Shown here one piece after another: positions 6,367-13,195 of a stretch of DNA of 13,798 nt (the stretch's first letter is position 1; every line of letters starts with the position of its first letter). The notes under the pieces were generated by a model. That model had not been told where the DNA came from. It ran no database searches and saw nothing but the letters and a program-made list of their open reading frames with translations. The stretch is from Chloroflexota bacterium. GTDB lineage: Bacteria > Chloroflexota > Dehalococcoidia > JACQTR01. The stretch spans positions 1 through 13,798 of the forward strand of contig JACQTR010000156.1 of assembly GCA_016210705.1 (NCBI GenBank), given 5' to 3'. The translations under genes were made by a program, and so were the position numbers.

Positions 6367-7119
6367 ATGCCTATTGTCGATGAGCGCTTGCGTCAGATCC
6401 TTTCTGGGGTGAAGTCGGGGGAGGTAAGCGTGGAGGAGGCCTTGGCTTCTCTTCATATCCTTCCCTACGAAGACTTACATTTTGCCAAAGTAGATCATCA
6501 CCGGGCTTGGCGCCAGGGCCTGCCCGAAGTCATTTGGGGCCATGGAAAAACGGTGGAGCAGATTGTAGCCATCGCTGAGCGTATAATGAGCCATGCCGAT
6601 CGCTTGCTCATAACTCGGGTCGGCCCTGAGGTAATGGCGGCAGTAAAAGCACCATTGCCCGATGCCCACTATAACCCTATCGCTCGAGCCATAACCGTTA
6701 ATCGTACGGCCGAGGTCTCTCTTCAGCCTGGCGTACTCATAGCCTGTGGGGGCACCGCCGATCTGCCTGTGGCCGAGGAAGCGGCCGTCACCGCCGAGCT
6801 TATGGGTTGCGCCATCGACCGCCTTCATGATGTTGGGGTAGCTGGTATCCATCGGCTGTTAGACCATTTGCCCCGTTTGCGCCAGGCGAGGGTAGTGGTG
6901 GCGGTGGCGGGTATGGAAGGGGCCCTGCCTAGCGTAATAGCAGGCTTGGTCTCGGTGCCTGTCGTCGCTGTTCCCACTAGCATTGGTTACGGGGCCAGCT
7001 TTGGAGGTCTGGCTCCTCTTTTGGCCATGCTTAATAGTTGTGCTGCTGGAGTGTGTGTAGTCAATATCGATAATGGTTTTGGAGCCGGCTACTTGGCGGC
7101 TTTGATCAATCAAGGTTAA
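6367..7119 (+). CDS. larB: Nickel-pincer cofactor synthesis protein LarB (carboxylase/hydrolase)
   Basis: LarB carboxylates the pyridine ring of nicotinic acid adenine dinucleotide and hydrolyses it to the biscarboxylic mononucleotide, the first step to the nickel-pincer nucleotide. The 250 residues have the variable N-terminal helical region with VDHHRAWRQGLPEVIWGHGK (42-61) and a PurE-like C-terminal domain. In that domain I see IACGGTADLPVAEEAA, GMEGALPSVIAGLVSVPVVA, PTSIGYGASFGGLA and LNSCAAGVCVVNIDNGFGAG. Cys225 in the last motif matches the cysteine reported to attack the nicotinate ring in the Lactobacillus enzyme. Start ATG 6367 has GGGGGA 6 nt upstream. It is the first gene of larBEC, 9 bp before larE. 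Confidence 0.93.
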   Translation: MPIVDERLRQILSGVKSGEVSVEEALASLHILPYEDLHFAKVDHHRAWRQGLPEVIWGHGKTVEQIVAIAERIMSHADRLLITRVGPEVMAAVKAPLPDAHYNPIARAITVNRTAEVSLQPGVLIACGGTADLPVAEEAAVTAELMGCAIDRLHDVGVAGIHRLLDHLPRLRQARVVVAVAGMEGALPSVIAGLVSVPVVAVPTSIGYGASFGGLAPLLAMLNSCAAGVCVVNIDNGFGAGYLAALINQG

Positions 7120-7128
7120 GGATGAAGA

Positions 7129-7941
7129 ATGGAAAGGAAACTGGATCAGCTCAAAACTGTTCTTGGGGACATGGGGTCAGCATTAGTGGCCTACTCTGGG
7201 GGCGTGGATAGCACTTTTTTGGCGGTGGCGGCCCATGATGTGCTTGGAGATAGGGCTTTGGCGGTCACCGCAGCCTCGCCCACTTATCCTTCTCATGAAG
7301 TAGCAGCCGCTGTTGAATTGGCTCAAAAGTTGGGTCTTCATCATAGAACCATCGAAACTTGTGAGTTGGAGGACCCAGCTTTCGTTGCGAATGACCCTCG
7401 TCGCTGTTATTACTGTAAGCGGGAGCTCTTTGGCCGATTGCGAGAGATGGCTGATGAAGCGGGGTTAGCCTGGGTAGCCGATGGCTTTAACGCAGACGAT
7501 TTGAGGGACTATCGGCCCGGGCATAGGGCTGGTGCCGAGTTGGGTGTGCGCAGCCCCTTGTGTGAGGTTGGCCTCACTAAGGAGGAGATCCGTTTGCTAT
7601 CCCAAAGGCGGGGCTTGACAACTTGGGACAAGCCTGCTCTGGCCTGTCTGGCCTCCCGTTTTCCTTATGGCACTTCTATCACTGAGGATATTCTGGTCCG
7701 TGTAGCTCAAGCGGAAGAGTATTTACGTCAGTTAGGGGCGCACCAATTGCGGGTGCGCCATCATAATACCATAGCCCGCATCGAGTTGGACGAGGAGAGC
7801 CTGGCCCTCCTTATGGGGCCGAAGACCAGGGCTGATTTAGTGGCGAAATTTCGGAGTTTGGGCTATACCTATGTAACTTTGGATCTGGCTGGCTATCGGA
7901 CGGGCAGTATGAACGAGGTGCTGGGAGAGGCCAAGTCTTGA
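7129..7941 (+). CDS. larE: ATP-dependent sulfur-insertion protein LarE
   Basis: LarE adenylates the carboxylates of the LarB product and converts them to thiocarboxylates. In L. plantarum it sacrifices a cysteine sulfur; some homologues instead use a [4Fe-4S]-bound sulfide. The 270 residues have the PP-loop SGGVDSTFL (23-31) of ATP pyrophosphatases, followed by DPRRCYYCKRELF with Cys93 and Cys96, PLCEVGLTKEEIR with Cys145, and KPALACLASRFPYG with Cys173. Cys173 corresponds by context to the sacrificial cysteine (Cys176) of L. plantarum. The additional C-x2-C could contribute to a cluster-type site; this is an inference. AAGG lies 7 nt before the ATG. The gene overlaps larC by 4 bp (TTGA). Confidence 0.93.
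   Translation: MERKLDQLKTVLGDMGSALVAYSGGVDSTFLAVAAHDVLGDRALAVTAASPTYPSHEVAAAVELAQKLGLHHRTIETCELEDPAFVANDPRRCYYCKRELFGRLREMADEAGLAWVADGFNADDLRDYRPGHRAGAELGVRSPLCEVGLTKEEIRLLSQRRGLTTWDKPALACLASRFPYGTSITEDILVRVAQAEEYLRQLGAHQLRVRHHNTIARIELDEESLALLMGPKTRADLVAKFRSLGYTYVTLDLAGYRTGSMNEVLGEAKS
7924..7930 (+). promoter_or_regulatory. Ribosome site deciding the TTG start of larC
   Basis: GGAGAGG ends 7 nt before TTG 7938, inside the last codons of larE. It supports the TTG start, which overlaps the larE stop in the tetranucleotide TTGA. Confidence 0.6.
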
Positions 7942-9149
7942 CCATCGCCTATTTCGATTGTTTTGCTGGCATCAGCGGCGATATGATCTTGGGGGCCTTG
8001 GTGGATGTAGGTCTACCGCTGTCGGCGCTCCAGGAGGAATTGAAAAAGCTACACATCTTTGGCTATAGACTAACCGCTCAAAAGACGCAACGAAGGGGAT
8101 TCCAAGGTACTCAGGTTATAGTCTCTCTGGAAGGTGGCTCCGAGCATCCCCGTCCGTGGCAGGATGTGCATAATCTTATTCAACAAAGCGCCTTGTCTCC
8201 CCAGGTCAAAGAGCAGGGTTTGGCCATCTTCCAGCGGTTAGCTGCGGCCGAAGCCAAGGTCCACGGCGTTTCAATGGAAGAGGTGCACTTCCACGAAGTG
8301 GGGGCCACCGATGCCATGATAGATGTTGTTGGAGCAGCATGGGGTTTAAGCTGGTTGGGGGTAGAAAATGTTTTTGCCTCGCCCCTGCCCAGCGGTGGAG
8401 GGACTATAGATTCGGCCCATGGCTCTTTGCCCATACCGGCCCCGGCTACTCTTGAGCTTATGGCTATGGCCCAAGCCCCGTTGCGGGCCGGCACGGCGGC
8501 AGGCTCCCAGGATGGAGAGTTGGTCACCCCCACGGGGGCTGCCATTATCACCACATTGGCTGCCTTCCACCGGCCCCTTATGACATTGGAGCAGGTGGGA
8601 TATGGGGCTGGCGCTCGAGACGTGGCCAACTTCCCCAACCTGCTGCGGCTATGGTTGGGTAAAGAGATATCTCCTATAAGTGAACTGCTTCTTCTGGAGA
8701 CCAACATCGATGATATGAACCCCGAGCTTTATGGCTATGTATTGGAGAGCCTTCTGGCTCAAGGGGCCAACGACGTCTGGTTCACCCCCATCCAGATGAA
8801 GAAGAATCGGCCGGCCGTCATGCTCAGCGTGCTGGCGCTGCGACAGCTAGAGGCGGCTTTAGTTGAAACTATAATGCGGGAAACCTCCACCCTTGGTGTC
8901 AGGGTTCGGGAGGTTCAGCGGCACGAATCGCAGCGAGATAGGGTGGAGTTCGATTCCAGTTTAGGGCCAGTGGTGGTAAAGGTGAAACGCCTTGGAGGCA
9001 AAGCCTTCTCTGTGGCCCCGGAGTATGAGGACTGCCGTCGCCTAGCCCTGGAGCATGGGCTGCCTTTGCAAGAGGTCTACCGAATTGTAACCGCCGAGGC
9101 ACAAGCTCGCGTCACCCCCATAGGCCCTTTGGAAGATAAAAACCTTTAA
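7938..9149 (+). CDS. larC: Nickel-inserting cyclometallase LarC (single full-length ORF)
   Basis: LarC inserts nickel into the thiocarboxylated precursor in a CTP-dependent reaction, finishing the nickel-pincer nucleotide used by LarA-type racemases and epimerases. The 403 residues span both halves. The LarC1 part has YFDCFAGISGDMILGALVDVG-type start motif (5-25), EVHFHEVGATDAMIDVVGAA (115-134) and the LPSGGGTIDSAHGSLPIPAPA-type loop (near 150-170). The LarC2 part has LETNIDDMNPELYGY (253-267) and QMKKNRPAVML (286-296). L. plantarum makes full LarC by frameshifting between larC1 and larC2; here the reading frame is continuous. The start is TTG, fixed by the 4-bp overlap with larE, GGAGAGG, and the conserved first residues. 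No larA follows. The stop shares TTAA with the convergent phnE. Confidence 0.94.
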   Translation: MTIAYFDCFAGISGDMILGALVDVGLPLSALQEELKKLHIFGYRLTAQKTQRRGFQGTQVIVSLEGGSEHPRPWQDVHNLIQQSALSPQVKEQGLAIFQRLAAAEAKVHGVSMEEVHFHEVGATDAMIDVVGAAWGLSWLGVENVFASPLPSGGGTIDSAHGSLPIPAPATLELMAMAQAPLRAGTAAGSQDGELVTPTGAAIITTLAAFHRPLMTLEQVGYGAGARDVANFPNLLRLWLGKEISPISELLLLETNIDDMNPELYGYVLESLLAQGANDVWFTPIQMKKNRPAVMLSVLALRQLEAALVETIMRETSTLGVRVREVQRHESQRDRVEFDSSLGPVVVKVKRLGGKAFSVAPEYEDCRRLALEHGLPLQEVYRIVTAEAQARVTPIGPLEDKNL

Positions 9150-9946
9150 TGGGTTGCCGTTGCTGGGGCAAGGAAGCGGTCCCTAATCTTTGTGCTTAAA
9201 AAGTCTAGAAGCATCACCACCATTAGGGTCAATAGGATCGCCGTCATGAGCTTCTGGTAGTGAAAGATGTTGATATAGCTGAACATGTAAAAGCCTATTC
9301 CACCCGCCCCGACGAAGCCTAACACCGATGAACTGCGGACGTTGTATTCCAACATGAAAAGGAGCTGGCTGAGGATGCTATTAGCCGCTTCCGGCAGGAC
9401 AGCGAACCTCACCAACTGCAGCCGGGAGCAACCGGTGCCTTTAACTGCTTCTAACACTTCGGGGTTTACCCCTTCCACCGCTTCATAATAGAGCTTCCCC
9501 AGGTAACTCAGGGTATAGAGAGCGAGGGCCATGGTGCCGGCCACAGGCCCCAGGCCAAAGATAACTACAAAGATTAGGGCCCAGAGCAATACCGGTATAG
9601 ACCTTACCAGGCCCAGGAAGGCACGAGCCCCCAGCATAACGCCCAGAGGTGCAATGTTCCTAGCTCCCAAAATCCCCAGGGGGAGTGCTAAAACGAAGCC
9701 AAGAAAGGTGCCTACGAAGGCCATCTGGATGGTCTCCAGCATGGCTTCAGACAAGGTCGGCGTCACACTTGGGTCGGGGGGGAGAAGCTCTGAGAAAAAG
9801 GTGGTAGAGTTGCGTAATCCTTTGACCAGGTTGCTTAAGTCCAAAAATCCCAGGTTGGCCATAAACAGCAGCAAGAGGGCTACCAGGGCGCCTGTTTTAA
9901 TAATGCTCCCCAAATGTTCCCAAGGGGTAAAAGCCTTCGTTTTCAT
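9146..9946 (-). CDS. phnE: PhnE-type ABC transporter permease
   Basis: This 266-residue integral membrane protein is the channel subunit of the PhnDCE-type importer. It has a first hydrophobic segment at about residues 18-35, a periplasm-facing loop, then several membrane helices, for example MAFVGTFLGFVLALPLGILG, LLWALIFVVIFGLGPVAGTM and LMTAILLTLMVVMLLDFLS. The cytoplasmic coupling (EAA) loop is clear: YYEAVEGVNPEVLEAVKGTG followed by CSRLQLVRFAVLP, the part that docks on the ATPase. Next come EYNVRSSSVLGFVGAGGIGF, typical of PhnE. The ATG overlaps the phnC stop by 4 bp (ATGA), and AGGGAG lies 8 nt upstream. It is the last gene of phnDCE. Substrate specificity cannot be read from the permease. 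Confidence 0.9.
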   Translation of the reverse strand: MKTKAFTPWEHLGSIIKTGALVALLLLFMANLGFLDLSNLVKGLRNSTTFFSELLPPDPSVTPTLSEAMLETIQMAFVGTFLGFVLALPLGILGARNIAPLGVMLGARAFLGLVRSIPVLLWALIFVVIFGLGPVAGTMALALYTLSYLGKLYYEAVEGVNPEVLEAVKGTGCSRLQLVRFAVLPEAANSILSQLLFMLEYNVRSSSVLGFVGAGGIGFYMFSYINIFHYQKLMTAILLTLMVVMLLDFLSTKIRDRFLAPATATH

Positions 9947-10668
9947 GCAAAAAGCTCCCTAAGGTTTGAGGCATTTAACTCATCGGGGGAAACCTCGGCT
10001 ACCTTTAATCCATCTTTCATTACTATGGCCCTTTCGCCCCATTGGCTTGCCAGAATAAGGTCGTGGGTCACCATAACCAGGGTTTGACCTTGTCGCTGAA
10101 TACTCTTCATCATTTGGAGAATCTCCTGGGCCCTGACATAGTCCAGGTCGGAAAGGAACTCGTCGGCCAGTAAGATGTCGGGCGTCTGAACCAAAGCCCG
10201 GGCGATGGCCACCCTTTGGCGCTCGCCTCCGCTCAGCTCATATACCCTCCTGGCCACCTTTTCGGCGAGTCCGACGCATTCCAAGGATGAAAGGGCTTGA
10301 TCTATTTCCCTTTGGGGGAAAGCACCCAGCAAAGAGCGCCAGGTAGATACTCGGGATAGAGACCCGAGGAGGGCATTTTCCAGTACTGTCAGGTTGTTGA
10401 CCAATCCTAGTTGCTGAGGTATATAACCTATTCGGGTGCGGAGGGCTCGAAAGTTGACTTCGTCCAGCTCTTGGCCCAAAATCTTCACTTTACCTCGGCT
10501 GGGTTTGAGGAAGCCCAAAATCACCCGAAGCAAGGTGGTCTTCCCTGAGCCACTGGGCCCAATAATGGTCAGGCTACCCCCTGGGGGCACCGATAGATCG
10601 ATGCCCCTCAGGGTATAGGAACCCCTTCGCCCGTAGCCCACCCAGACGTCTTCTAGGTTGATAGCCAT
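9943..10668 (-). CDS. phnC: PhnC-type ABC transporter ATPase
   Basis: The 241-residue ATPase has Walker A GPSGSGKT (37-44), the Q-loop IGYIPQQLG, the signature LSGGERQRVAIARAL, Walker B DILLADE and the switch His in VMVTHD. The residue after the Walker B Glu is Phe (DEFLSDLD) where most relatives have Pro; the D-loop itself (SDLD) is present, so it should be active. It powers import by PhnE of whatever PhnD binds. The ATG at 10668 lies 7 nt after the phnD stop without a clear Shine-Dalgarno sequence, so translation probably depends on re-initiation after phnD. It overlaps phnE by 4 bp. Confidence 0.92.
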   Translation of the reverse strand: MAINLEDVWVGYGRRGSYTLRGIDLSVPPGGSLTIIGPSGSGKTTLLRVILGFLKPSRGKVKILGQELDEVNFRALRTRIGYIPQQLGLVNNLTVLENALLGSLSRVSTWRSLLGAFPQREIDQALSSLECVGLAEKVARRVYELSGGERQRVAIARALVQTPDILLADEFLSDLDYVRAQEILQMMKSIQRQGQTLVMVTHDLILASQWGERAIVMKDGLKVAEVSPDELNASNLRELFA

Positions 10669-10675
10669 GTTGTGG

Positions 10676-11620
10676 TTACTGACCGATCGCGTAGCCGGTG
10701 AGCTGTATAGCCTCTTTTAGTCCATTCAGATGTTCTTCGGTGGAAGTTTTTTCAAAGCGGACAAAGATGGCCGAGATGAACTTTCTCATCATATCGCGCT
10801 GTTCACTCAGCTTAAGGAAAGCCTCTTGGACTTTGTTCTTTAGGGAGGCGTCTAGGTCTTTCCGTACGACCACGGTGTGGGAAGGCACGGGGCCCTGTTT
10901 GGTCAAGGTTTTGGTGCCAGCTAGCACCTCATCGTATAGCTGGCGGCTCACATCCCCGGCGATAACGGCTACATCTACCTGCCCTCGCTTTAAGGCTTCC
11001 CAGGCTTGGGCATAGCCACCGGCGAAGATTGCCTCTTGGAAGAATTCTCGTTCCAACTTCTTCTTTAGCTCGTCAGGAGTTAGCGCCTCACCAGAGGCAG
11101 CTTTGGAGATTAGCCCTTGCTTTACTAACTCTGCGACGGGAAAAAGAAAGCCCGATGTAGACAGGGGACCTGAGAAAGCAACCTTCTTTCCCTTGAGGTC
11201 GGTGATACGAGTATAGGGGCTGTCTTTGAGGACGACGAAGTGAGAGAAGTAGTAGGTGGCCTCCGTCGTGGTTCCATCGATGGCTACCTCACGAACCTCG
11301 GCTAACGGTACCTCGCCTCCCGCCCGGATGTTGGCAGCGAAGGCGGGCAGGGAGCCCAAAAGGGCGACATCGGCGTTGCCATACTTTAAGGCTTCCACTA
11401 CTGCTGCCTCAGAGGTGGGCACGAAGACCTTGATATTGAATCCGGTCTCTTTTTCCAAGAACTGCTTTAATTCTTCCGCTTTAGCAGTCATGTCCGCCAC
11501 CGCTTGCGTCGGCTGTACGGCCACCACCACCGTGGGCTTGGCCGCAGCTTTGGATTGGCAAGCCGATAGGGCCAAAACCACTCCTATTAAAAATGTAGCT
11601 AAGAACCCCTTTCGAACCAT
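10676..11620 (-). CDS. phnD: PhnD-family substrate-binding lipoprotein, ligand uncertain
   Basis: The 314-residue protein has a lipoprotein signal (hydrophobic 6-18, lipobox LSAC with Cys21), so it is membrane-anchored outside the cell. It has the PhnD family fold of phosphate/phosphite/phosphonate binding proteins. The anion-binding loop is intact: FSGPLSTSGFLFP with Ser154, Thr155 and Ser156, and the ATYYFSHFVVLKDSP strand keeps the expected Tyr. However, the position that is His157 in E. coli PhnD (NAGHETNALAV, from memory) is Tyr203 here (FAGGYAQAWEAL). The downstream acidic residue is Asp223 instead of Glu. The ligand may therefore not be a simple alkylphosphonate. AAGGAG lies 13 nt before the ATG, rather far. 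No C-P lyase or phosphite dehydrogenase gene is in the window. Its promoter element is shared with FTR1. Confidence 0.85.
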   Translation of the reverse strand: MVRKGFLATFLIGVVLALSACQSKAAAKPTVVVAVQPTQAVADMTAKAEELKQFLEKETGFNIKVFVPTSEAAVVEALKYGNADVALLGSLPAFAANIRAGGEVPLAEVREVAIDGTTTEATYYFSHFVVLKDSPYTRITDLKGKKVAFSGPLSTSGFLFPVAELVKQGLISKAASGEALTPDELKKKLEREFFQEAIFAGGYAQAWEALKRGQVDVAVIAGDVSRQLYDEVLAGTKTLTKQGPVPSHTVVVRKDLDASLKNKVQEAFLKLSEQRDMMRKFISAIFVRFEKTSTEEHLNGLKEAIQLTGYAIGQ

Positions 11621-11643
11621 GCTCTTAATTTTTCTCCTTTCTT

Positions 11644-11671
11644 ATTATACTTTTGCATGGCATTTGCGATA
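11644..11671 (-). promoter_or_regulatory. phnDCE promoter with operator-like element shared with FTR1
   Basis: The minus strand has a perfect TATAAT (11644-11649) but a poor -35. Four nt upstream of it lies, in plus-strand reading, TGCATGGCATTTGCGATA (11654-11671). It is 16/18 identical to the element before FTR1 and at the same 4-nt distance from the -10. The core is TGCA-N7-TGCG: two similar half-sites 11 bp apart, about one helical turn. Placement over the -10/-35 spacer fits a repressor site. The neighbouring fur gene is the obvious candidate regulator, but this is inference. Confidence 0.55.
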
Positions 11672-11707
11672 GGATTTAATAAGTTATACTGGCTTTGTTA
11701 GACTTGA

Positions 11708-11735
11708 GATCTAAAGTATCGCTATTTTTTAGATC
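11708..11735. repeat. 8-bp inverted repeat around the FTR1 stop codon
   Basis: GATCTAAA (11708-11715) and TTTAGATC (11728-11735) are perfect complements separated by 12 nt, and the FTR1 stop codon lies in the loop. The stem is A+T-rich and is not followed by a T-run on the minus strand, so it is a poor intrinsic terminator. It could mark an RNA 3' end or be chance. Confidence 0.35.
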
Positions 11736-12564
11736 CCGGGGCTGCCATGGCCATCTCGGCCATGGAGATATTGGCCCCCTTGAGGAAGTACCAAAGGGTG
11801 CCGAATAGGTAGCCCGCGTAAGCTATGACTTCCATCAGTTCGGGGTTGCCGTTGTAACCAAATACGGCTTTTAAGAAGCTACCTAACCCTTTGTTTTCGT
11901 TAAGGATGTTGTTTATATCCCAAACATGCTCCTTAACGATAGGGATTATCCCCGCTTCCTGCCATTCGTGGACGCCGTGCGCTAGTAGACCAGCGGCAAA
12001 TAGGATGAGGAGGACGCCGGTGATGTTGAAGAAAAGACGCAAATTTAATCGGGCGCTTCCTTTGTAGATTAAATAGCCCAGAACAAAGGCCAAGGCCAAC
12101 CCCAAAACTCCTCCTATGGTAGATTGGAGGGGGGTGGATGTTTGTACGGCGGCAAACATGAAAAGCACAGTCTCAAGGCCCTCCCGACCCACGGCCACGA
12201 AGGCTAAGATGCCCAAAGCCCAAGGAGTACCTCTACGTAGGGCGGCCTCTACCTCCGCCCTCAGGTGTGCGCCGATGGTGTTGGCCATCCGTTTCATCCA
12301 AATCACCATGTAAGTGAGCACCAAAACCGCCGTCAGCATGGCGGCCCCTTCGAAGATCTCTTCGTTACGGCCGCTGAACTCTCCCACCAGGGCAAAAATG
12401 ATAGCTCCAGCCAGGAGGCTAAGGGCTATGGCTCCACTAACCCCCCACCATACATTTTTGAATTGCTCCCGATTACTTGTCCTGGCTAGATAGGCGAGGA
12501 CGATGCCCACGATAAGAGCCGCTTCCAAGCCCTCCCGTAGGGTTATGAGAAAGGACTGTACCAT
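11722..12564 (-). CDS. FTR1-family iron permease (EfeU-like)
   Basis: This 280-residue membrane protein carries both REGLE motifs that bind iron in the FTR1/EfeU family: residues 10-14 (LREGLEAALIVG) and 127-131 (VGREGLETVLF). I count about seven hydrophobic segments, including 41-61, 73-91, 117-140, 150-167, 178-195 and 246-261. It should move ferric iron, or ferrous iron after oxidation, across the cytoplasmic membrane. No partner (EfeO, EfeB, P19 or multicopper oxidase) is encoded beside it, so it is an orphan here. GAGGGAG lies 9 nt before the ATG. It sits between fur and phnD on the same strand with its own promoter. The C-terminal tail after the last helix is short. Confidence 0.92.
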   Translation of the reverse strand: MVQSFLITLREGLEAALIVGIVLAYLARTSNREQFKNVWWGVSGAIALSLLAGAIIFALVGEFSGRNEEIFEGAAMLTAVLVLTYMVIWMKRMANTIGAHLRAEVEAALRRGTPWALGILAFVAVGREGLETVLFMFAAVQTSTPLQSTIGGVLGLALAFVLGYLIYKGSARLNLRLFFNITGVLLILFAAGLLAHGVHEWQEAGIIPIVKEHVWDINNILNENKGLGSFLKAVFGYNGNPELMEVIAYAGYLFGTLWYFLKGANISMAEMAMAAPGSKK

Positions 12565-12587
12565 GTTCTTGGTCTCCCTCTGTTCAT

Positions 12588-12615
12588 TTTATACTAATGC
12601 ATGGTATTTGCAATA
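12588..12615 (-). promoter_or_regulatory. FTR1 promoter with shared operator-like element
   Basis: The minus-strand -10 is TATAAA (12588-12593), with the overlapping TAAAAT as an alternative 16 nt from TTGCAA. Four nt upstream, in plus-strand reading, is TGCATGGTATTTGCAATA (12598-12615), with TGCA-N7-TGCA as core. The arrangement copies that of phnD. The element covers the promoter spacer, as expected for a repressor binding in metal-replete cells. Assignment to Fur is inferred from the adjacent gene and the iron permease downstream. Confidence 0.55.
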
Positions 12616-12635
12616 ATTTAGGCATTTAAAAAAGG

Positions 12636-13085
12636 TTAGGCTGGAGCTCGCTGTACCTGACGGAGCCGACAACGAGGGCAGTAGCCGGCCAAGGTGATCT
12701 CGGCGCTGAGAATATCGAAGCCCTGGTCTCTACTGGCGGCTTCTTTCATCTGGGGGATGAGAGGGCTTTTGAATTCTATCACCTTGCCACAGCTCAGGCA
12801 CACCAAATGATAATGCTCGGCAGAGGCCTTAGCTTCATAATGGTGGTGCTCTTCATCGAAGTGTCTCTCTTCTACCAAGCCTAGGTCTTTGAACAGCTTT
12901 AAGGCTCGATACACAGTAGACAAACTGATGCGGGGTTCCTTCTCTCGGGCCTGACGATATAACTCGTCGGCATCTAAGTGGCCCTCCCATTGGCGAATAA
13001 GTTCCAAAAGAAGGGTACGCTGGGCAGTTACCCTCTTACCCCTTAAGGCTTTTCTTTTTCCCTCTTCGGAACTTATGATTTCCAC
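12636..13085 (-). CDS. Fur-family metal-dependent transcriptional regulator
   Basis: From GTG 13085 the protein has 149 residues. It has the N-terminal winged helix typical of Fur (RGKRVTAQRTLLLELIRQW, then the recognition segment RISLSTVYRALKLFKDLGLV at 52-71). The dimerisation domain has metal ligands HHHYEAK (80-86), EHYHLVCLSCGKVIEF (90-105) and CPRC (136-139). The two CxxC pairs (Cys96/99 and Cys136/139) form the structural zinc site. Whether it senses iron, zinc, manganese or peroxide cannot be read with certainty; the FTR1 neighbour favours Fur proper. The start is uncertain. An in-frame TTG at 13112 would give 158 residues but lies right at the predicted transcription start. Neither candidate has a clear Shine-Dalgarno. 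Confidence 0.88.
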   Translation of the reverse strand: MEIISSEEGKRKALRGKRVTAQRTLLLELIRQWEGHLDADELYRQAREKEPRISLSTVYRALKLFKDLGLVEERHFDEEHHHYEAKASAEHYHLVCLSCGKVIEFKSPLIPQMKEAASRDQGFDILSAEITLAGYCPRCRLRQVQRAPA

Positions 13086-13117
13086 AGTCGTCTTTTTGCA
13101 AATGAATGTCAATCGTC

Positions 13118-13147
13118 ATTATAAAGAGGTTGAGAATAGTTTGTCAA
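13118..13147 (-). promoter_or_regulatory. Full-consensus promoter of the fur gene
   Basis: Minus-strand TTGACA (13142-13147), 18 nt, TATAAT (13118-13123): both hexamers match consensus exactly. The start site falls around 13110-13112, on the TTG codon. The mRNA is therefore either leaderless from TTG or has about 26 nt before GTG 13085. ATTTGCAA (minus strand, 13096-13103), the core of the phnD/FTR1 element, lies just downstream and could be an autoregulatory half-site. On the plus strand the same bases give TTGTCA (13141-13146), possibly the -35 for the divergent DUF123 gene. Confidence 0.7.
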
Positions 13148-13195
13148 TACTTTACATTAACTTTGTAGAAAACTTCTTAAATTTCGTGGTTTCAG

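Noticed and set aside
8180..8707. Antisense reading frame of 175 codons opposite larC
   Set aside because: The composition is low-complexity Ser/Ala/Pro typical of a shadow frame, and larC is unambiguous on the other strand.
9531..9962. Long plus-strand reading frame opposite phnE
   Set aside because: It is the mirror of a clear PhnE permease frame; its residues are basic and low-complexity with no recognisable domain.
12618..12640. Run of Ts after the fur stop as an intrinsic terminator
   Set aside because: TTTTTT follows the stop on the minus strand, but I find no stable stem before it; only 3 outer base pairs could form.
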